Of a stretch of 64,000 nt of DNA, positions 11,633 through 22,628 are shown one piece after another; within the stretch, counting starts at the first letter, position 1, and each line of letters starts with the position of its first letter. Position numbers and translations under genes: made by a program. The stretch is from Siphonodentalium dalli (taxonomy: Eukaryota; Mollusca; Scaphopoda; Gadilida; Siphonodentaliidae): contig CP136064.1 of the NCBI GenBank assembly GCA_032622095.1, forward strand, positions 218,874,205-218,938,204. Reading direction: 5' to 3'. The notes beneath the pieces were generated by a model. It saw only the letters and a program-made list of their open reading frames with translations, was not told the origin of the DNA and made no database searches.

Positions 11633-12339
11633 GCACCCACTTTCCAGCTGAGTTTCTGGTTTCCAATACCATATTTACTCCTTGAACCCTTATTCTCGTC
11701 GTCTTCTGTTGAGTATATCTCGGTGTATAGGCGACATTCGCAAGTTCACCTCTCGCTCTCTTTAGCTCCGGTGGGAGATCCGATCTGATGGAAAGTTTTG
11801 TTCCCTTTGTTCGGTCCAAACAATTTAGGACAGCTTGCTTATCCCGGTCGGTACCAACACACAGCAATTATAGGACGTGGAGGTGGTTGTCGGCCCTGTT
11901 GATTGGAAGACTGTTTGTGCACGATTTGAAGTCGGTGACAATTTACTAATCTCTCAATTATTTTGACAGCAGATTGCTTTTCCATCTTCAGTATGTTAAT
12001 GAGAGTGTTCTGCAAAACATCGTAAGAGTCCTCATTGCTATAATTCTGCATAACACCATAAAATAACAAGTTATATTTCCTGTCGTGAATTTCCCGTAAC
12101 ATTCCTCTGTCCCATATTTCACTCATTTTAGCAAGCAATCTGGTCTCCAGTTCAGGAATAGTATCGGTGATCTCAGTTATTTTTCTCTGGTTTTCGAGCA
12201 CCGACTCAGCCAAATCATTTTGTTCGTCGGAAATAGATTTTACATCCTGAACAATAGCTTCCATTTGTTTTGTCAAAGTTGAGAGTTCAGACTTAACAGA
12301 GCTGAAATTTGTTTCTAACGTCTTTGTTAGTGATGCCAT
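11616..12339 (-). pseudogene. LINE ORF1p relic (coiled coil + RRM-like + C-terminal domain), frameshifted
   Basis: The first piece (12339-11839) begins with ~75 residues of heptad-rich helix, a likely trimeric coiled coil. It is followed by KYNLLFYGV, which resembles the RNP motif opening the RRM of L1-type ORF1 proteins, then an IIERLVNCHRL region and PPPRPII. The second piece (11867-11616) continues with DRDKQAVL, GTKLSIRSDLP and PELKRARGEL, matching the C-terminal nucleic-acid-binding domain of that protein type. A frameshift at about 11850 joins the two. Known family role: a chaperone that coats element RNA. It lies 1.7 kb upstream of LINE-A on the same strand, but unrelated sequence lies between, so common origin is unproven. 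Confidence 0.75.
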
Positions 12340-13685
12340 AAATGCATGTCCTTTTTAGATTCCGACTGGTTCATTTTCAAATTTTCGAGATCGTCGATCA
12401 ATTTTAAGTTGCCTAAGTTCGTGGGTCCTCCACTAAAGTCACTCGAATGACGACTATTCGCGTTCACAGCGCCTATAACAGCATGAAATGGCAACCCTAT
12501 AACACCAGAAACATCTCTGCCACACTAATTTACAAACATAAGCATAAATCTAGCCCCTGAAGCGATTACTCCACGTTAAAATTTCAACGCATGGTCTCTC
12601 TTCGGAAACCGGAAGTGAATCTTATATCCAGGAACAAATGACTTCTCAGTACAAAGCTATATATCCCCTCTATTGTTTTTAAAGTTTGGTTGGGGTTGAC
12701 GCCAGGAACTTAGTAAAAAATGCAAACGAATTGGTCTACTAGTAGCTATCCTGTCTGTACTTTAGTCGCTGAGGGTAATTCTGTTTGCTGACAAGCCAAA
12801 TGACACTGTACTACTTTAGTCGCTTGGATATTTTCAAATTGGGTTATGCGAAAGGCACAATGGTCTACAGTCCTAAGTGTTTGTACTAATATACACTATA
12901 TACATATGGGTTTACCACATCGATTGTATTCTTATAACTCATCTTATTCGTTGTCTTTTCTGGCATTATATTTAGCACTGCGATCAATGGGGAAATTGCT
13001 AAATTGTTTGATATGCAGGCAATAGACACGATATGCTTCATTGCTTGTCGATAGTCGTCAATTATTCCACCACGCGAGCAAAACAATGACCAGATATGTT
13101 GATTTTGTTATTCTTTCGAGTTATAATTTGATAAAAAATAATATTATTTATATGTGTTATTTGGTGTGTGTATGTATATTTTCGTTTTAAATATAAATTG
13201 TTGCGTGTCTCTACACACATAAACACACACTCACATACGCGCACGCACATAAATTAATTAATTTAATATGATTATACCAGATAATATTTATAATTACTTG
13301 GGCTAATATTGGCAATATATTGTGTAACAATTCGTTAAATTGTCAATATATTGGCACCAGTCTTTCCCCCAATGTGCATGGGCTCGGTTATCTGCCCGTG
13401 ATGTTTGCAGGCATATATACCATCGGTTTATTATGAATGTATTATTTTGCAAGTATTATACATAGTCTATAAATCTACACCACTTCAGCACTCACTGGAA
13501 TAAATCACCATGTTACTTAAACTGGGTCAATGAGTGCGTCCGTTCGAATATTTTGTCGGTTAAACTGTACCGGTTACGGACTACTAGTGAAATCACTGTA
13601 TGCATGGCGTGTCAGTTTTATAAATATGTATGGTACCCTTCCCCACAAATTACTGATTAGAAATTCAAACAACGAGAACAATTTA
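12340..13685. other. No recognisable gene
   Basis: The string TACTTTAGTCGCT occurs twice (about 12758 and 12812). A CA-rich tract lies at about 13205-13250. The ORFs at 12886, 13062 and 13530 are short and without motif. Confidence 0.4.
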
Positions 13686-13689
13686 AACC

Positions 13690-13770
13690 TATGTGTGGTG
13701 TATTCTTTCCAACTAATGTTGCGTCAGCATGAAATGTCCAACTGTTGATAATGTTTACCCCAACCCCATG
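13690..13770 (+). repeat. Dispersed repeat R1, short copy
   Basis: It contains TTTCCAACTAATGTTG, then CATGAAATGTCCAACTGTTG. The same phrasing recurs at 15140-15250, 20480-20560 and 52050-52110. Confidence 0.65.
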
Positions 13771-13899
13771 CATATAGGATAGATAAGTTTTTTTCCACTG
13801 ACCGAATTCCGGTGAGTTTGGTACACAACGGACGATTTGGATATCCGATCGAAGTATATGGAGTTATCCCCACACATTAATTAGTGGGAGGAGCTTACG

Positions 13900-15560
13900 G
13901 ATGCTTGAAGACAATATGTTTGAAGAAATAGTCATTTTGAATTAAAACAAATTAAAAAAATTAATTATATATTTTTTTAATTTAATTTTTTTAATATTCT
14001 TAGAGAACTTACAGCTTAATTTAACATTTAAAAAATTAAATTTGAAAAATTATTTGTTTTTAATTAAAATGACAAAAATAACGCCGCTATAACATTCGCC
14101 ACGATACCCCGAGACACCACACCAAATTTGGTTGAAATCGGTCCTGGGGTCGGAAACAGACATACATATCATACTCTTTAAGAATATGTACACCTGAGAA
14201 CATACATTTTCGCCTTTAATTGTAAAGTGAAAAACATTCTTATGATCATGAATAAATTGCCAACATCATGGGATAAATATATTGGCAGCAAAACAGTTTT
14301 GAATATAGGCAATTCAACACTGAAAGTATGCAAAATTAAGGTGAAGAAAGATGCAGCTCAATCGCTGCTTGGTCGAAAATATCTGCTAAGGGTGCATTTA
14401 CACTGATATAGAACTGTATACAGATCTGTATGAAGTCACGTGTCGCTCATTACTGTGATCACAATATGATTACTAATAGTGAACGCGCGCTGATCAGTAC
14501 TCTGGTAATTGACAATTCACTACGAGTCGTTTCAGTTTAGGCCAGACATAAAAATGGATCAACTATCAGCAGACAACAGCGATTTGGTATGTGCCGCATG
14601 TATTTAAAGTGTATCCTTATACCACTTGATAATGGTTCGAAGAAAGAATGAAAATCGCATAGGAATACACAACAAATAACCGTGTACACAAATAGAGAGC
14701 ACCCATATAGATTTAGATGGCGATTCCACCAATATTTAGGATTTCAGGTGATCATCTATATATCTATAGGTCTCCTGTTTGACACAATCTGGGTGGTGGT
14801 CATTTTGGATCTGTGTGGAATGAGTATCCACCCTACAACACCCTTTATTTGACCAAATTTGGTAAAAATTCCAACTGATGACAATTCCAATGGCAATGTT
14901 GACCCAATGTAGGACAATATTTTTTTCTTAAATTAACTAGCAGTTTTTGACTGGCCACGGAGAGGGACCAGGACACAATATTTCCAAGTGTTGGAAATTT
15001 CCAACCTGACATCCGCCCCCATAAGGTTGGAAAACTTCCAGCTGATGGCCATTCCAGCCCAAAAAATTTATAAAAAGTAGGAAATTATGCAAATATTGGT
15101 CCGAAAACAATACCCCCCCCCCCCCCATATAATGTTTGAAAATCAAACTACAAGATCATTTTCAACCTATTGTTGGTTTGGAAATTACAACTAATGTTGT
15201 GTCAGGTATGAAATTTCCAACTGTTGAAAATTTTGACCAAATTTACCACGTCCCTGTCCGTGTTCAATATTCGAAATACACGGGTTGAAATGACAACGAA
15301 CGCTAAAACACATTCGCCAAGTCCGAGCAACAATTAATCAAAACAGATTTGCCTGTCGCAATGCTTCGGCGTTGACCGTGACGTATACCGGACATGAATT
15401 TTGCTCACACGAACTAATACCGTTTTCTTTCTGTGTGCATTCCTATATCAACCCGTTTACACTAGTCTGCGTGTAGATCTGTGTACAGTTCTATAGCAAT
15501 GTAAATGCACCCTAATAATGATTTGATTCACAGCTGTGGAAAGATCAATTGTAGTGAGAT
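13900..15560. mobile_element. AT-rich element related to the 52.2-kb insertion, apparently split by a MITE
   Basis: 13925-14370 aligns in order with 52310-52990: an A/T-only foldback tract, then a CCCCGAG-CACCACACCAAATTTGGTT block, GAGAACATACATT, and GGTGAAGAAAGATG. The right flank after 15512 (TTCACAGCTGTGGAAAGATC) resembles the right terminus of the 52.2-kb copy (TGGCCTCTGTGGAAAGCTCC). This suggests the MITE at 14390-15512 inserted into it. The left boundary is uncertain, and this copy is much more diverged than the 52.2-kb one. Confidence 0.5.
14390..15512. mobile_element. TAA-flanked TIR element (PIF/Harbinger-like MITE)
   Basis: The ends are inverted copies of ~40 bp: GGGTGCATTTACACTGATAT... 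on the left, and a right end whose complement starts GGGTGCATTTACATTGCTAT. TAA lies immediately outside both ends (14387-14389 and 15513-15515). A 3-bp TWA duplication is the known signature of the PIF/Harbinger superfamily. The interior holds an ATG mini-exon with a donor-like end (14554-14586), a (C)15 run at about 15113, and several R1-like phrases with TTCCAACTGATG. No transposase ORF remains, so it is non-autonomous. Confidence 0.75.
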
Positions 15561-17050
15561 CCACATATCCTAGCAATCTAAATTTCAATAGAACTGCAAT
15601 GGTGTATCAAAATCCCCATTTATGCATGCAGCATTGACGAATACACCCATGTATTGTAACCGGGGAGGTTTTTGTACATATTCATACTAAGGCACAACAC
15701 ATAGTGCGTTATCTGCCGAATTGAATTATAATATTGATAAAAACTAAATTAAGATATCGACTAATGGTTACAGTTAATCGACGAAAAGGTTACAGATTTT
15801 TCTATGCGATCGACTAATGTGGTACAGTAAAGTTCATCCTAAAACATCGATTATCTGAACCACAATTTATTTCTACGTGTTCCAACCGACTTCTCTGCAC
15901 ATGACTACTGTTCCCACAATGGAATGTACTCTGTGTGCAGCAAGAATTTAAAGGGGCTTCCCAAGATCATATTTTACCCTCCGGTTGGATAAATTTGTCA
16001 ACTAAATGAGGAATATCTTTGAAACATTATTCCAAATGACCAATTACGTTGGCTATATACCTTTATAGTCATCAATCTATATATTGGGAAAAGATCTGCA
16101 AGAAAATATTATAATTAAGAGGGTGAAAACGTCGTTTGCACAAAGGTACCGCAGTCTAAAAAGGCGAAAATACTTGAATATCCGAAGAAAGTAGTAGCAT
16201 TTCTCCGAAGGCAAATCCTCGGGTACAGGCTTACACACTGTGGACATGGAAATGTGTGTTTCTCATCATATAAAACAGACAACGAACAACATACGTGTGC
16301 GTCCACACGAAGCAGGAGTAATTACCCACCAGATGTCAGTCAGTTCTCCCAGATCAAACCATTTACTAATTTTAGCGAATTATTTCAATAGTGCCTTCGC
16401 TTTTTCTCACTCAAATTTTCGAGAACATCTAACCACTATTATAGCTCCTGGCATTCCACACTGCCAGCAAAAATGCCGATAGATAGCTGAATATGTCAAT
16501 GAAGCATAGGATTGAACAGAATTTTAAAAAATCAGTGTCATTCTCAATATGCGCGATATGATGGGACCACTCTCAATCCAGTTTGATGTCAAAGTCGCGG
16601 ACAAGATGTCACTGAAACCGGATCTTCTGTTCAGTAAATATGCGTAGTACTTAAGGAGTTTTGATGAGTTTTCGCATGTTTCCGTGTGTATCTGAGACTG
16701 ATCGGTTGGACTGCGATTGTCAATTGAACTAATCCAAACTTAGGGGTTGTCATATCCAATAACTGGCTGATCCCAAATGGTGAATATTATGAGGTACACC
16801 CATTGGGATCCTCGACTATGCAATGTATCGTCTGCCAAGTTTCTATAGAAATTTAATAATAAAGAAACTTTCCAGAGATGAGGCGTAAGCAGAATGAGGT
16901 CCCCGGGTGGTGACTTTAATGATGCTATCCCGCTATGGACAAAACTAAATATATGTAGGCTTAACCCTTTGAACCCTGGCTCCCCACAACGATCGACACC
17001 CTGACCTTGGGCTCCCAGTGGTAATATATAGTAATTTTAAAGTCGAACCC
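15561..17050. other. No recognisable gene
   Basis: No convincing ORF, exon or repeat was recognised. The two overlapping short ORFs around 16115-16482 lie on opposite strands and have no motif. Confidence 0.4.
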
Positions 17051-17054
17051 ACAC

Positions 17055-17365
17055 TAACATAACTATTACAATTGTTTCACCATAAAATGATAATGACGTA
17101 GTTTATATTAGTTTGTCAAAACTATCATAATATCAGTCAGCTCGGCATTTTTCGATTTCGGGTATGTCCCTAGCAACCGTTACCACCCCTGTAAGTAAGA
17201 ACTATGGTAATTTTCCAGCCAGATCTACTCGAACAACAACTAATATTACTTTTACCATAAAAATGCTGCATGACGTAGGTTAGATTGTTAAAACTGCCAA
17301 TATATCAGTCATATTTGTATTTCTTCGATGTGGGATAGTTGCCTAGCAACCGTTGTCAAGGACGG
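17055..17365 (+). repeat. Diverged two-copy tandem duplication (~165-bp unit)
   Basis: Copies at about 17060-17190 and 17228-17360 share, in order, ACCATAAAA, ATGACGTAG, TTGTCAAAACT or TTGTTAAAACT, ATATCAGTCA and CTAGCAACCGTT. Each ends in a CCTAGCAACCG block that is an RFX X-box half-site or full site. Confidence 0.7.
17338..17350. promoter_or_regulatory. Perfect X-box (RFX-type) palindrome
   Basis: GTTGCCTAGCAAC fits the published X-box form GTNRCC-N-RGYAAC exactly. The paired copy at about 17164 reads GTCCCTAGCAAC and keeps only one half-site. In animals X-boxes bind RFX factors that drive ciliary genes. No start codon or exon was identified next to it, so a regulatory role here is conjecture. 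Confidence 0.4.
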
Positions 17366-18054
17366 ACCTGTCGCGACGTCTATACATCTGAAAATGATTA
17401 ATAGTGTATAAGGAACCTATGTGCCAAGTTTCATAGTGTTATCACCATTTGTACAATTGTTACGTCAAACGCCAGGACTATTATGTGGTATTTTGCCTTT
17501 CAGATACTCAGTCATGGGGTACGTTTTAGGGGGTAGTGTTATGTTTCCGGCTATAAAATCTTAAAGATGGTGATGGTTCGATATATCTCATCACTTTCCT
17601 GTTCTGAACTAACCACTCTTCTAGTATAATGGTTCATATTTTAGCTCATTGTCGTCTGAATATCTTTACTCGCCCTCTTTTGTTAGGAAAATTTTGAATC
17701 ACCATGCGATTTATATGCTCTCTTCGCCAATAAATGTCATCACAATTATGGAATATCGACTGTTAGTAAGCTCTAACACCAATTGCGCATATCTATCGAC
17801 ACATGCTTCATGATGGACGGGTATGTGTGAAGATTGAGTCCATACATTAGCCTACATATGACTGCATTCGCATATGGTCTAATGGAATTTCGTCAGAAAT
17901 TGCACCATTGCGAACAATCATGATATCTCAAAAAGCTCAACTCGGATTCTAGGAGACTTTTGCCAAGTTGTTCATAAACATGTTCTTAATAATCCCTGAA
18001 CAATTCAGCTTTCCGGGATTTTTTGCACTAGTGAAACCTAATGTGCCTGGACTA
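17366..18054. other. No recognisable feature
   Basis: No gene, repeat or exon was recognised. Confidence 0.4.
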
Positions 18055-18707
18055 TTTTGGTTTGTGACAAGCTACGTCAATTACCAATAAAAGAAATTTA
18101 AAAGATAATTTGTTAGTCTTATATTTCAACTTTTATAGATATTTTTCGTTCTGCAGCCCACTGATGGTTGTGGTCGGAGACGGCCGAGTCGGCCGCCGGT
18201 TCGTTAATTAGGTGCTGGTTGTTAATGTTATTTTAACGGAATTCTGAGTTGGTCATTCGCGAAACCAATATATTTTCTATTCTATAATTACAATCATGGG
18301 TATATAATATATGATCTTGAGCGCGTTACCATTTCTGACTATGGTTTTCTTGTGAAATAATGATTATGATAAATATCTGCGAGAGAGCAATGGGATTCGT
18401 TCGTTCTGACCATCACCCTATCCCTAACCCTAACTTAACCCTAACCCTATCAGATGAATATAATGACAAGAAAACCAATGCCAGAAATGGTAACACGCTC
18501 AAGATCAACGGGCTCAGAATTCCGTTAAAATAACAATAACAACCAGCACCTAAATAACGAACCGGCGGTCGACTCGGCCGTCTCCGACCACAACACTCAG
18601 TGGGATGCAGAACGAAAAATGTCTATAAAAGTTGAAATAAAAGACATACAAATTATCTTTTTCATTTCTTTTATTTGTAATTTACATAGCTTGTCACAAA
18701 CCAAAAA
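18055..18707. mobile_element. Near-palindromic foldback element FB3 with telomere-like loop
   Basis: Arms of ~200 bp (18055-18252 and 18510-18707) are inverted copies with matching ends TTTTGGTTTGTGACAAGCTA. They contain CGGAGACGGCCGAGTCG and GAATTCTGAG-type blocks. Inner arms (about 18310-18362 and 18455-18505, around GAGCGCGTTACCATTTCTG) extend the palindrome nearly to the centre. The ~90-bp loop contains CCCTAACCCTAA-type repeats. The element is non-coding; the 64-codon minus ORF at 18671 overlaps the right arm and is not a gene. Confidence 0.85.
18415..18449 (+). repeat. Interstitial telomere-like repeats
   Basis: About five imperfect CCCTAA units (CCCTATCCCTAACCCTAACT and more) lie in the loop of FB3. 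Confidence 0.85.
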
Positions 18708-20045
18708 TCAAGATTATTGACATAATAATGTAAAGGACAATAAACGAAATTGAAATTCCCAACTCGGCCTCCGGGTCGCGCAGTTCGACTTTTAAATCCG
18801 TCGCAAAAATTCCCATTTCTATAAATAAAAGCCCCAGCGCCCAGGCGAATCAAGAATTTGTACATTAGTAAACACGCGGCGCGCGAAATAAGATGTGACA
18901 GAACCTACGTTGGAGATATGTCTTCCCGGACTTCACTTTTTTTTTCGTCACAACTAATGGAACCATAGATAGTACTAGATAGTCTGTGCTGGCATCTCAT
19001 GTCTTCTTTCTTTTGGGGTCAGTCAGTTATCAAAGGAGTAGAATCACTTTGGAACTTAGACGACTGAACGCTGATAATCCTGATAAATCCTCAACGCTTA
19101 TGTTGGAAAAAGGTGACCTGCTTTTCCAAAATCATGTGACGATGTTGTTGGCTCGTCACTAAAGGTAGTTTTCATATATCACGACCAGTGTTTGATTGGG
19201 TGTTTTCATGAGAACCAACATCGAATGATCTCGTCAGCATGCTAAGTACGACTGTCCGACTAACAAATCATGCCTGTTTTTCGTATGATGAAATAATTTC
19301 TGATGCAATAGTGCAGCCAGGGATGTGACTCGGGCATGGGCGTAGATCGTTCTGTTACATAAGATTTTCGTAACATTTGTCTCAAGAGTTGAAGTTACCT
19401 TGCTGTAATTTCAGTCTCTTATCGATACTAATGCAATTTGTTCATGCACAGCTGAAGCAATTGATGAACACACACCGAGTCTCTGCCTCCACTCATCCTG
19501 AGTTTTCGAATGTTTGTCTGCCTGTCCACTATAACCAGTCACGTGGCACATCTATGGATTTCCAAGCGGGTCTAATTGGTGTAACGTTAATATGAAGGTA
19601 ACGGTGGAGTTTAAACATTCGAAACGTGGAAACGTCGGGAGTCAACGAGGGAAAGGAGAGACTCGTGTATTTCTGTCGCTGATTTCCACCATCCCCATCA
19701 TACAAACTACATGGAGTGATGTAGTTGAAATATGTCAAAGTGGAGTTGTCCAAATAGCACAAACAATCGTCCGTTTCAGGGATGTGTTTGGGGGTCGAGG
19801 GTACCGCAATTAGCCAATTACTGACAACATAATTGCCGCAGAGTTACACTAAACTTATATATTGGGATCTTCGTTAAATGTGAAATCCAATGGAGTGGTT
19901 GGTGTAAACATTTATTACAAATCCTAAATTAACATTGTCATATTATATAAATTAAAACAAAAAGCAATAAAATAATATTCAAAAGTGAAATGAACATAAA
20001 GAGGATTAAACAAGACGCCCACGGTCGTATGTTAAATTTGCTCCG
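18708..20045. other. No recognisable gene
   Basis: Short overlapping ORFs around 19377-19813 occupy both strands without motif. No repeat was recognised. Confidence 0.4.
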
Positions 20046-20604
20046 ATGAGTGTTTCAAAGGTGCCATTTCATATTACCAAACCGGTCGCTGATGCTGGAT
20101 ATATCATCCGGTTAAGTTGTAGAATACTCACAACAAATAGTCACAGGCAACTCACCTCATGCATCTTTTCCTAATTAAGGAAACTGATGATTGGCTGAAA
20201 AAAGTAGCTAACATTAAGCAAAGTTGATCACGATGTACAAAACTGTTGTGTACAGTCACTCGGTTGTTGGTGGATTTCACCGTCCAATTTGAGAACGTTT
20301 ACTCCATTCTTTGAGTAGAACTAGTTTACTCAATTATTTGGTAAACGTTGCTTTGATCTATACTTACAACGCCGTTGAGTAACTGTTGAGTAAAACTTTA
20401 GTCAACAAGATTTTCAGTGTTGGACAATTTTAAACTGATGGCCATGTGATGACAAAATAGGACAATTTTATACTCAAATTCAACCTATGGTGGTGTAATA
20501 TTCCAACTAATGCTATGTGAGGCATGCATGCATGTGCAATTATTTAAACAAATTGACCAAACCCTCCAAAACCACGGTAGCCACATCTCTGCCCTGTGTA
20601 CAAT
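20046..20604 (-). other. 3' flank of FReD gene 1, duplicated at 51.6-52.2 kb
   Basis: Collinear with 51573-52169: shared blocks include GGATATATCATCC, CACAGGCAACTCACCT, GTGTACAGTCACTCGGTTG and GTTGAGTAAAACTTT, then the R1-type phrase CCAACTAATGCTATGTGAGG. The match runs up to the stop codon of each FReD exon, showing that gene and flank were duplicated together. Confidence 0.85.
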
Positions 20605-21239
20605 TCACCCCTGTCGGCGAAGCATCATCGTTGTGTGCATCATAGAAATCCAATCATGACCACCGTACCAGAACATCCCAGTGGGATCGTCGTTGGTGAC
20701 GGTTTTATTCAGGTATCGTCCGTTCAAATTGGCCCAAGTACAGCAGTCATACCACCAGCCGCCGTAACATCTGGTCGTGCAGTCGCAGCTACTGTCTCTA
20801 TCGTGTGTGCTGAACGGCTTTCCGTTGTTATGATCCATTGCGTCTCCTGATACTGCATTGCCGCTGTATCCGCTGATTTTGACGGTGTAGTCGCTCACGT
20901 CGCCTCCTATGCTGAAGCTGGAATATTTCGCGTAGCTGTCAACACCAGTCGGACTTCTCATTTTAATATAGACTTCTCGGTTTCCACCACTTGTCAGTTT
21001 GTACATGCTCTCCAGTCCTAGCCAGTGGTTGCCTTCATGTGTAATGTCGCCGAATCCGTTAACATATTCAACCCAGTCGCGGTAGAAATCAACCGATCCA
21101 TCTCTTCTTTGCTGGAACACCGTCCACCCTCCTCCATCTGTCGTCATGTCACACATGACAGTCATCGTGGCTGAACCGTCGGGTTTGATTTTATATACGC
21201 CGTCTGTCGTCATACCTGCCTCGTGCCAGGAAAGACAGT
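20605..21239 (-). CDS. Terminal exon of a secreted fibrinogen-related (FReD) lectin-like protein, gene 1
   Basis: The exon begins at 21239 after a pyrimidine-rich acceptor (GGGTTTGTTGCAG) and ends with TGA at 20605-20607. It is entered in phase 1 and encodes ~211 residues, a full-length fibrinogen C-terminal domain. Landmarks: DCLSW-AGM-TDGVYKI near the start, GGGWTVFQQRRDGSVDFYRDW, YVNGFGD, HWLGLE, and the GGWWYDCCTWANLNGRYL block; it ends in MMLRRQG. The calcium-loop region is reduced to HDRDSSCDC. Cysteines beyond the usual two pairs occur (CDC, RC, DCC). Family role: secreted FReD proteins bind acetylated or other sugars in innate recognition. Apparent coding upstream of 21239 is intronic repeat. 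The preceding exon is at 22509-22628. Confidence 0.92.
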
Positions 21240-21284
21240 CTGCAACAAACCCGAAAAATTCCAGTATATATATATTTTGCTGCC

Positions 21285-21425
21285 CCTCCCCTTTTCTGCC
21301 CTTGAACACAACAGCGTCACTTTAGAAAATTCTAACACGCACCATTATCTTTATCTACATGGTCCCCCGTGAATTTCTATAGAACAGAGACAGACATACA
21401 GACAGACATACATACGCACATATAG
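21285..21425 (-). repeat. Fragment of the 54.7/62-kb repeat family, plus GACA-type microsatellite
   Basis: Read on the minus strand it carries TTCTATAGAAATTCACG, AGATAATGGTGCG, TTAGAATTTTCTAAAGTGAC and a GGCAGAAAAGGGGAGG block in the same order as 54755-54890 and 62000-62130. CAGACAGACATA-type repeats precede it. Confidence 0.8.
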
Positions 21426-21785
21426 ATATAGATACGTGTGACCTACAGCACATTTGAATGTTTGAAATGTGAAGGTGATTTAGGAAATTGAAATAATGCT
21501 AGCAAATAATATCATTATTTCTGAAAGTATAACTTTATTAGCCAGTATAAGTCTTATGTTTCCCTGTGTCTGATGTCTTTGTTTTGTATGTTACTATGTT
21601 TGGAAATGGTTCATAATGTGAACTCAATAACAGTTGAATTTGAATTTGTGTGGGATTTTGGGTATGTTTCAAGAAGGGGTGTTCCAGTTGGAAAATCTAA
21701 TTCCGACACATCCAAACGGAGACCTTCCAGCAACGTTAACGGGTTCATTTACATATATATCCATCCACGTACATAGATCGTTTAA

Positions 21786-22431
21786 AGATACGGGTGGCGT
21801 TGGCGGTGGGTATGCTGTTAAAATATTCACCTCCGTCAAAAACCGCCATAAACAGAAGGAATAGTAAGATATAGACAGACTTTGTTCGTATGCCAATCAG
21901 AAATATGACGTAAACAGTGTGTTATTGTCAATTTGTTCCCCTTTATTATGTAAACAAAAGCAAAAAACGTTACGTTACCTGGCTTTTGTTTAGATCCGGA
22001 TATGGTAAACATAAAGAGCGCTATTTGTTACTGTTTTTCCTGATATGGAAATAATAAAGAGCGTTTCTATCATTTGTGTGTGATTAACTAATAGAACTGA
22101 GCTGTGTTATGTAAACAGAAGCAAAACTTCTTTAACACGAGCATGCTCTTGTTTACGCACACCATCGTATGTCTGGACGACAATATACTGTATACGCGCT
22201 GATTATGTTTGGCATATGAACAAAACTATATATATTTTTAATATTCCTTCTGTTGATGGCGATTTGAACAAATATGAATATTTTCTGCAACGAACGGCGC
22301 CCGTGCCTTTAACAGTTGAAAAGTTTGAGTTACCATGGCATATGAGCGGAACTGTATATATTTTGGTGTTCCTTCTGTTGATGGCGATTTGGACAAATAT
22401 AAATATTTCTGCAACGAACGCCTCCGTGCCT
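21786..22431. mobile_element. TTAA-flanked MITE, family M1, copy 1, with duplicated right end
   Basis: TTAA lies at 21782-21785, and the element starts AGATACGGGTGGCGTT. The right end is the inverted form, ACGGCGCCCGTGCCT followed by TTAA at 22309. A second right end, CGCCTCCGTGCCT followed by TTAA at 22432, comes from a ~124-bp tandem duplication (about 22212-22335 and 22336-22435). The body matches 40203-40706. TTAA targets are known for piggyBac and Kolobok superfamilies; no transposase remains. Confidence 0.75.
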
Positions 22432-22508
22432 TTAAACATATACGTAACGGAGGGATACGTGGTTACAATGTGACTGGTTTAAATGAGTACAATGAGTTCC
22501 CCACTTAC

Positions 22509-22628
22509 CGCTTGCACATCCACCAGTCTCGTCGATGTAGTGATATGATGGACACTGAGATGTGTGATTCACGCATTTGGCGTTGGTTGGCTCACATACT
22601 CCGTGACATGAACCGCCTATAGCCGATC
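22509..22628 (-). CDS. Cysteine-rich internal exon upstream of FReD gene 1
   Basis: A 120-nt exon with acceptor TTTTGATTTTAACAG and donor GTAAGT; both ends are phase 1. It adds 40 residues with cysteine spacing C-3-C-6-C-6-C-11-C, starting GGSCHGVCEP and ending DETGGCAS, with one likely glycosylation site (NHT). The final G joins the AC of the FReD exon to make an in-frame aspartate before its first cysteine. It is best described as a short EGF- or EB-like disulfide module; the exact family is not recognised. Position, strand and phase support one gene with the FReD exon 1.27 kb downstream. The signal-peptide exon should lie further upstream (above 22.63 kb, minus strand) and was not found. 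Confidence 0.7.

Larger units (their letters stand above)
21240..22508 (-). other. Intron of FReD gene 1
   Basis: The intron lies between the donor GTAAGT at 22508 and the acceptor at 21240. Both junctions are phase 1. It holds a Helentron-like repeat fragment (21285-21425) and a TTAA-flanked MITE with a duplicated end (21786-22431). Confidence 0.75.

Noticed and set aside
9880-12339. Joining the ORF1 relic to LINE-A as one two-ORF element
   Set aside because: 1.7 kb of unrelated sequence with its own tandem repeat lies between; the link is possible but not shown.
18415-18449. Possible chromosome end
   Set aside because: Only a few imperfect CCCTAA units, embedded in a foldback loop with ordinary sequence on both sides.
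20596-20850. Plus-strand ORFs opposite the FReD exons (also 52871-53621)
   Set aside because: They are antisense shadows of the strongly coding minus-strand exons.
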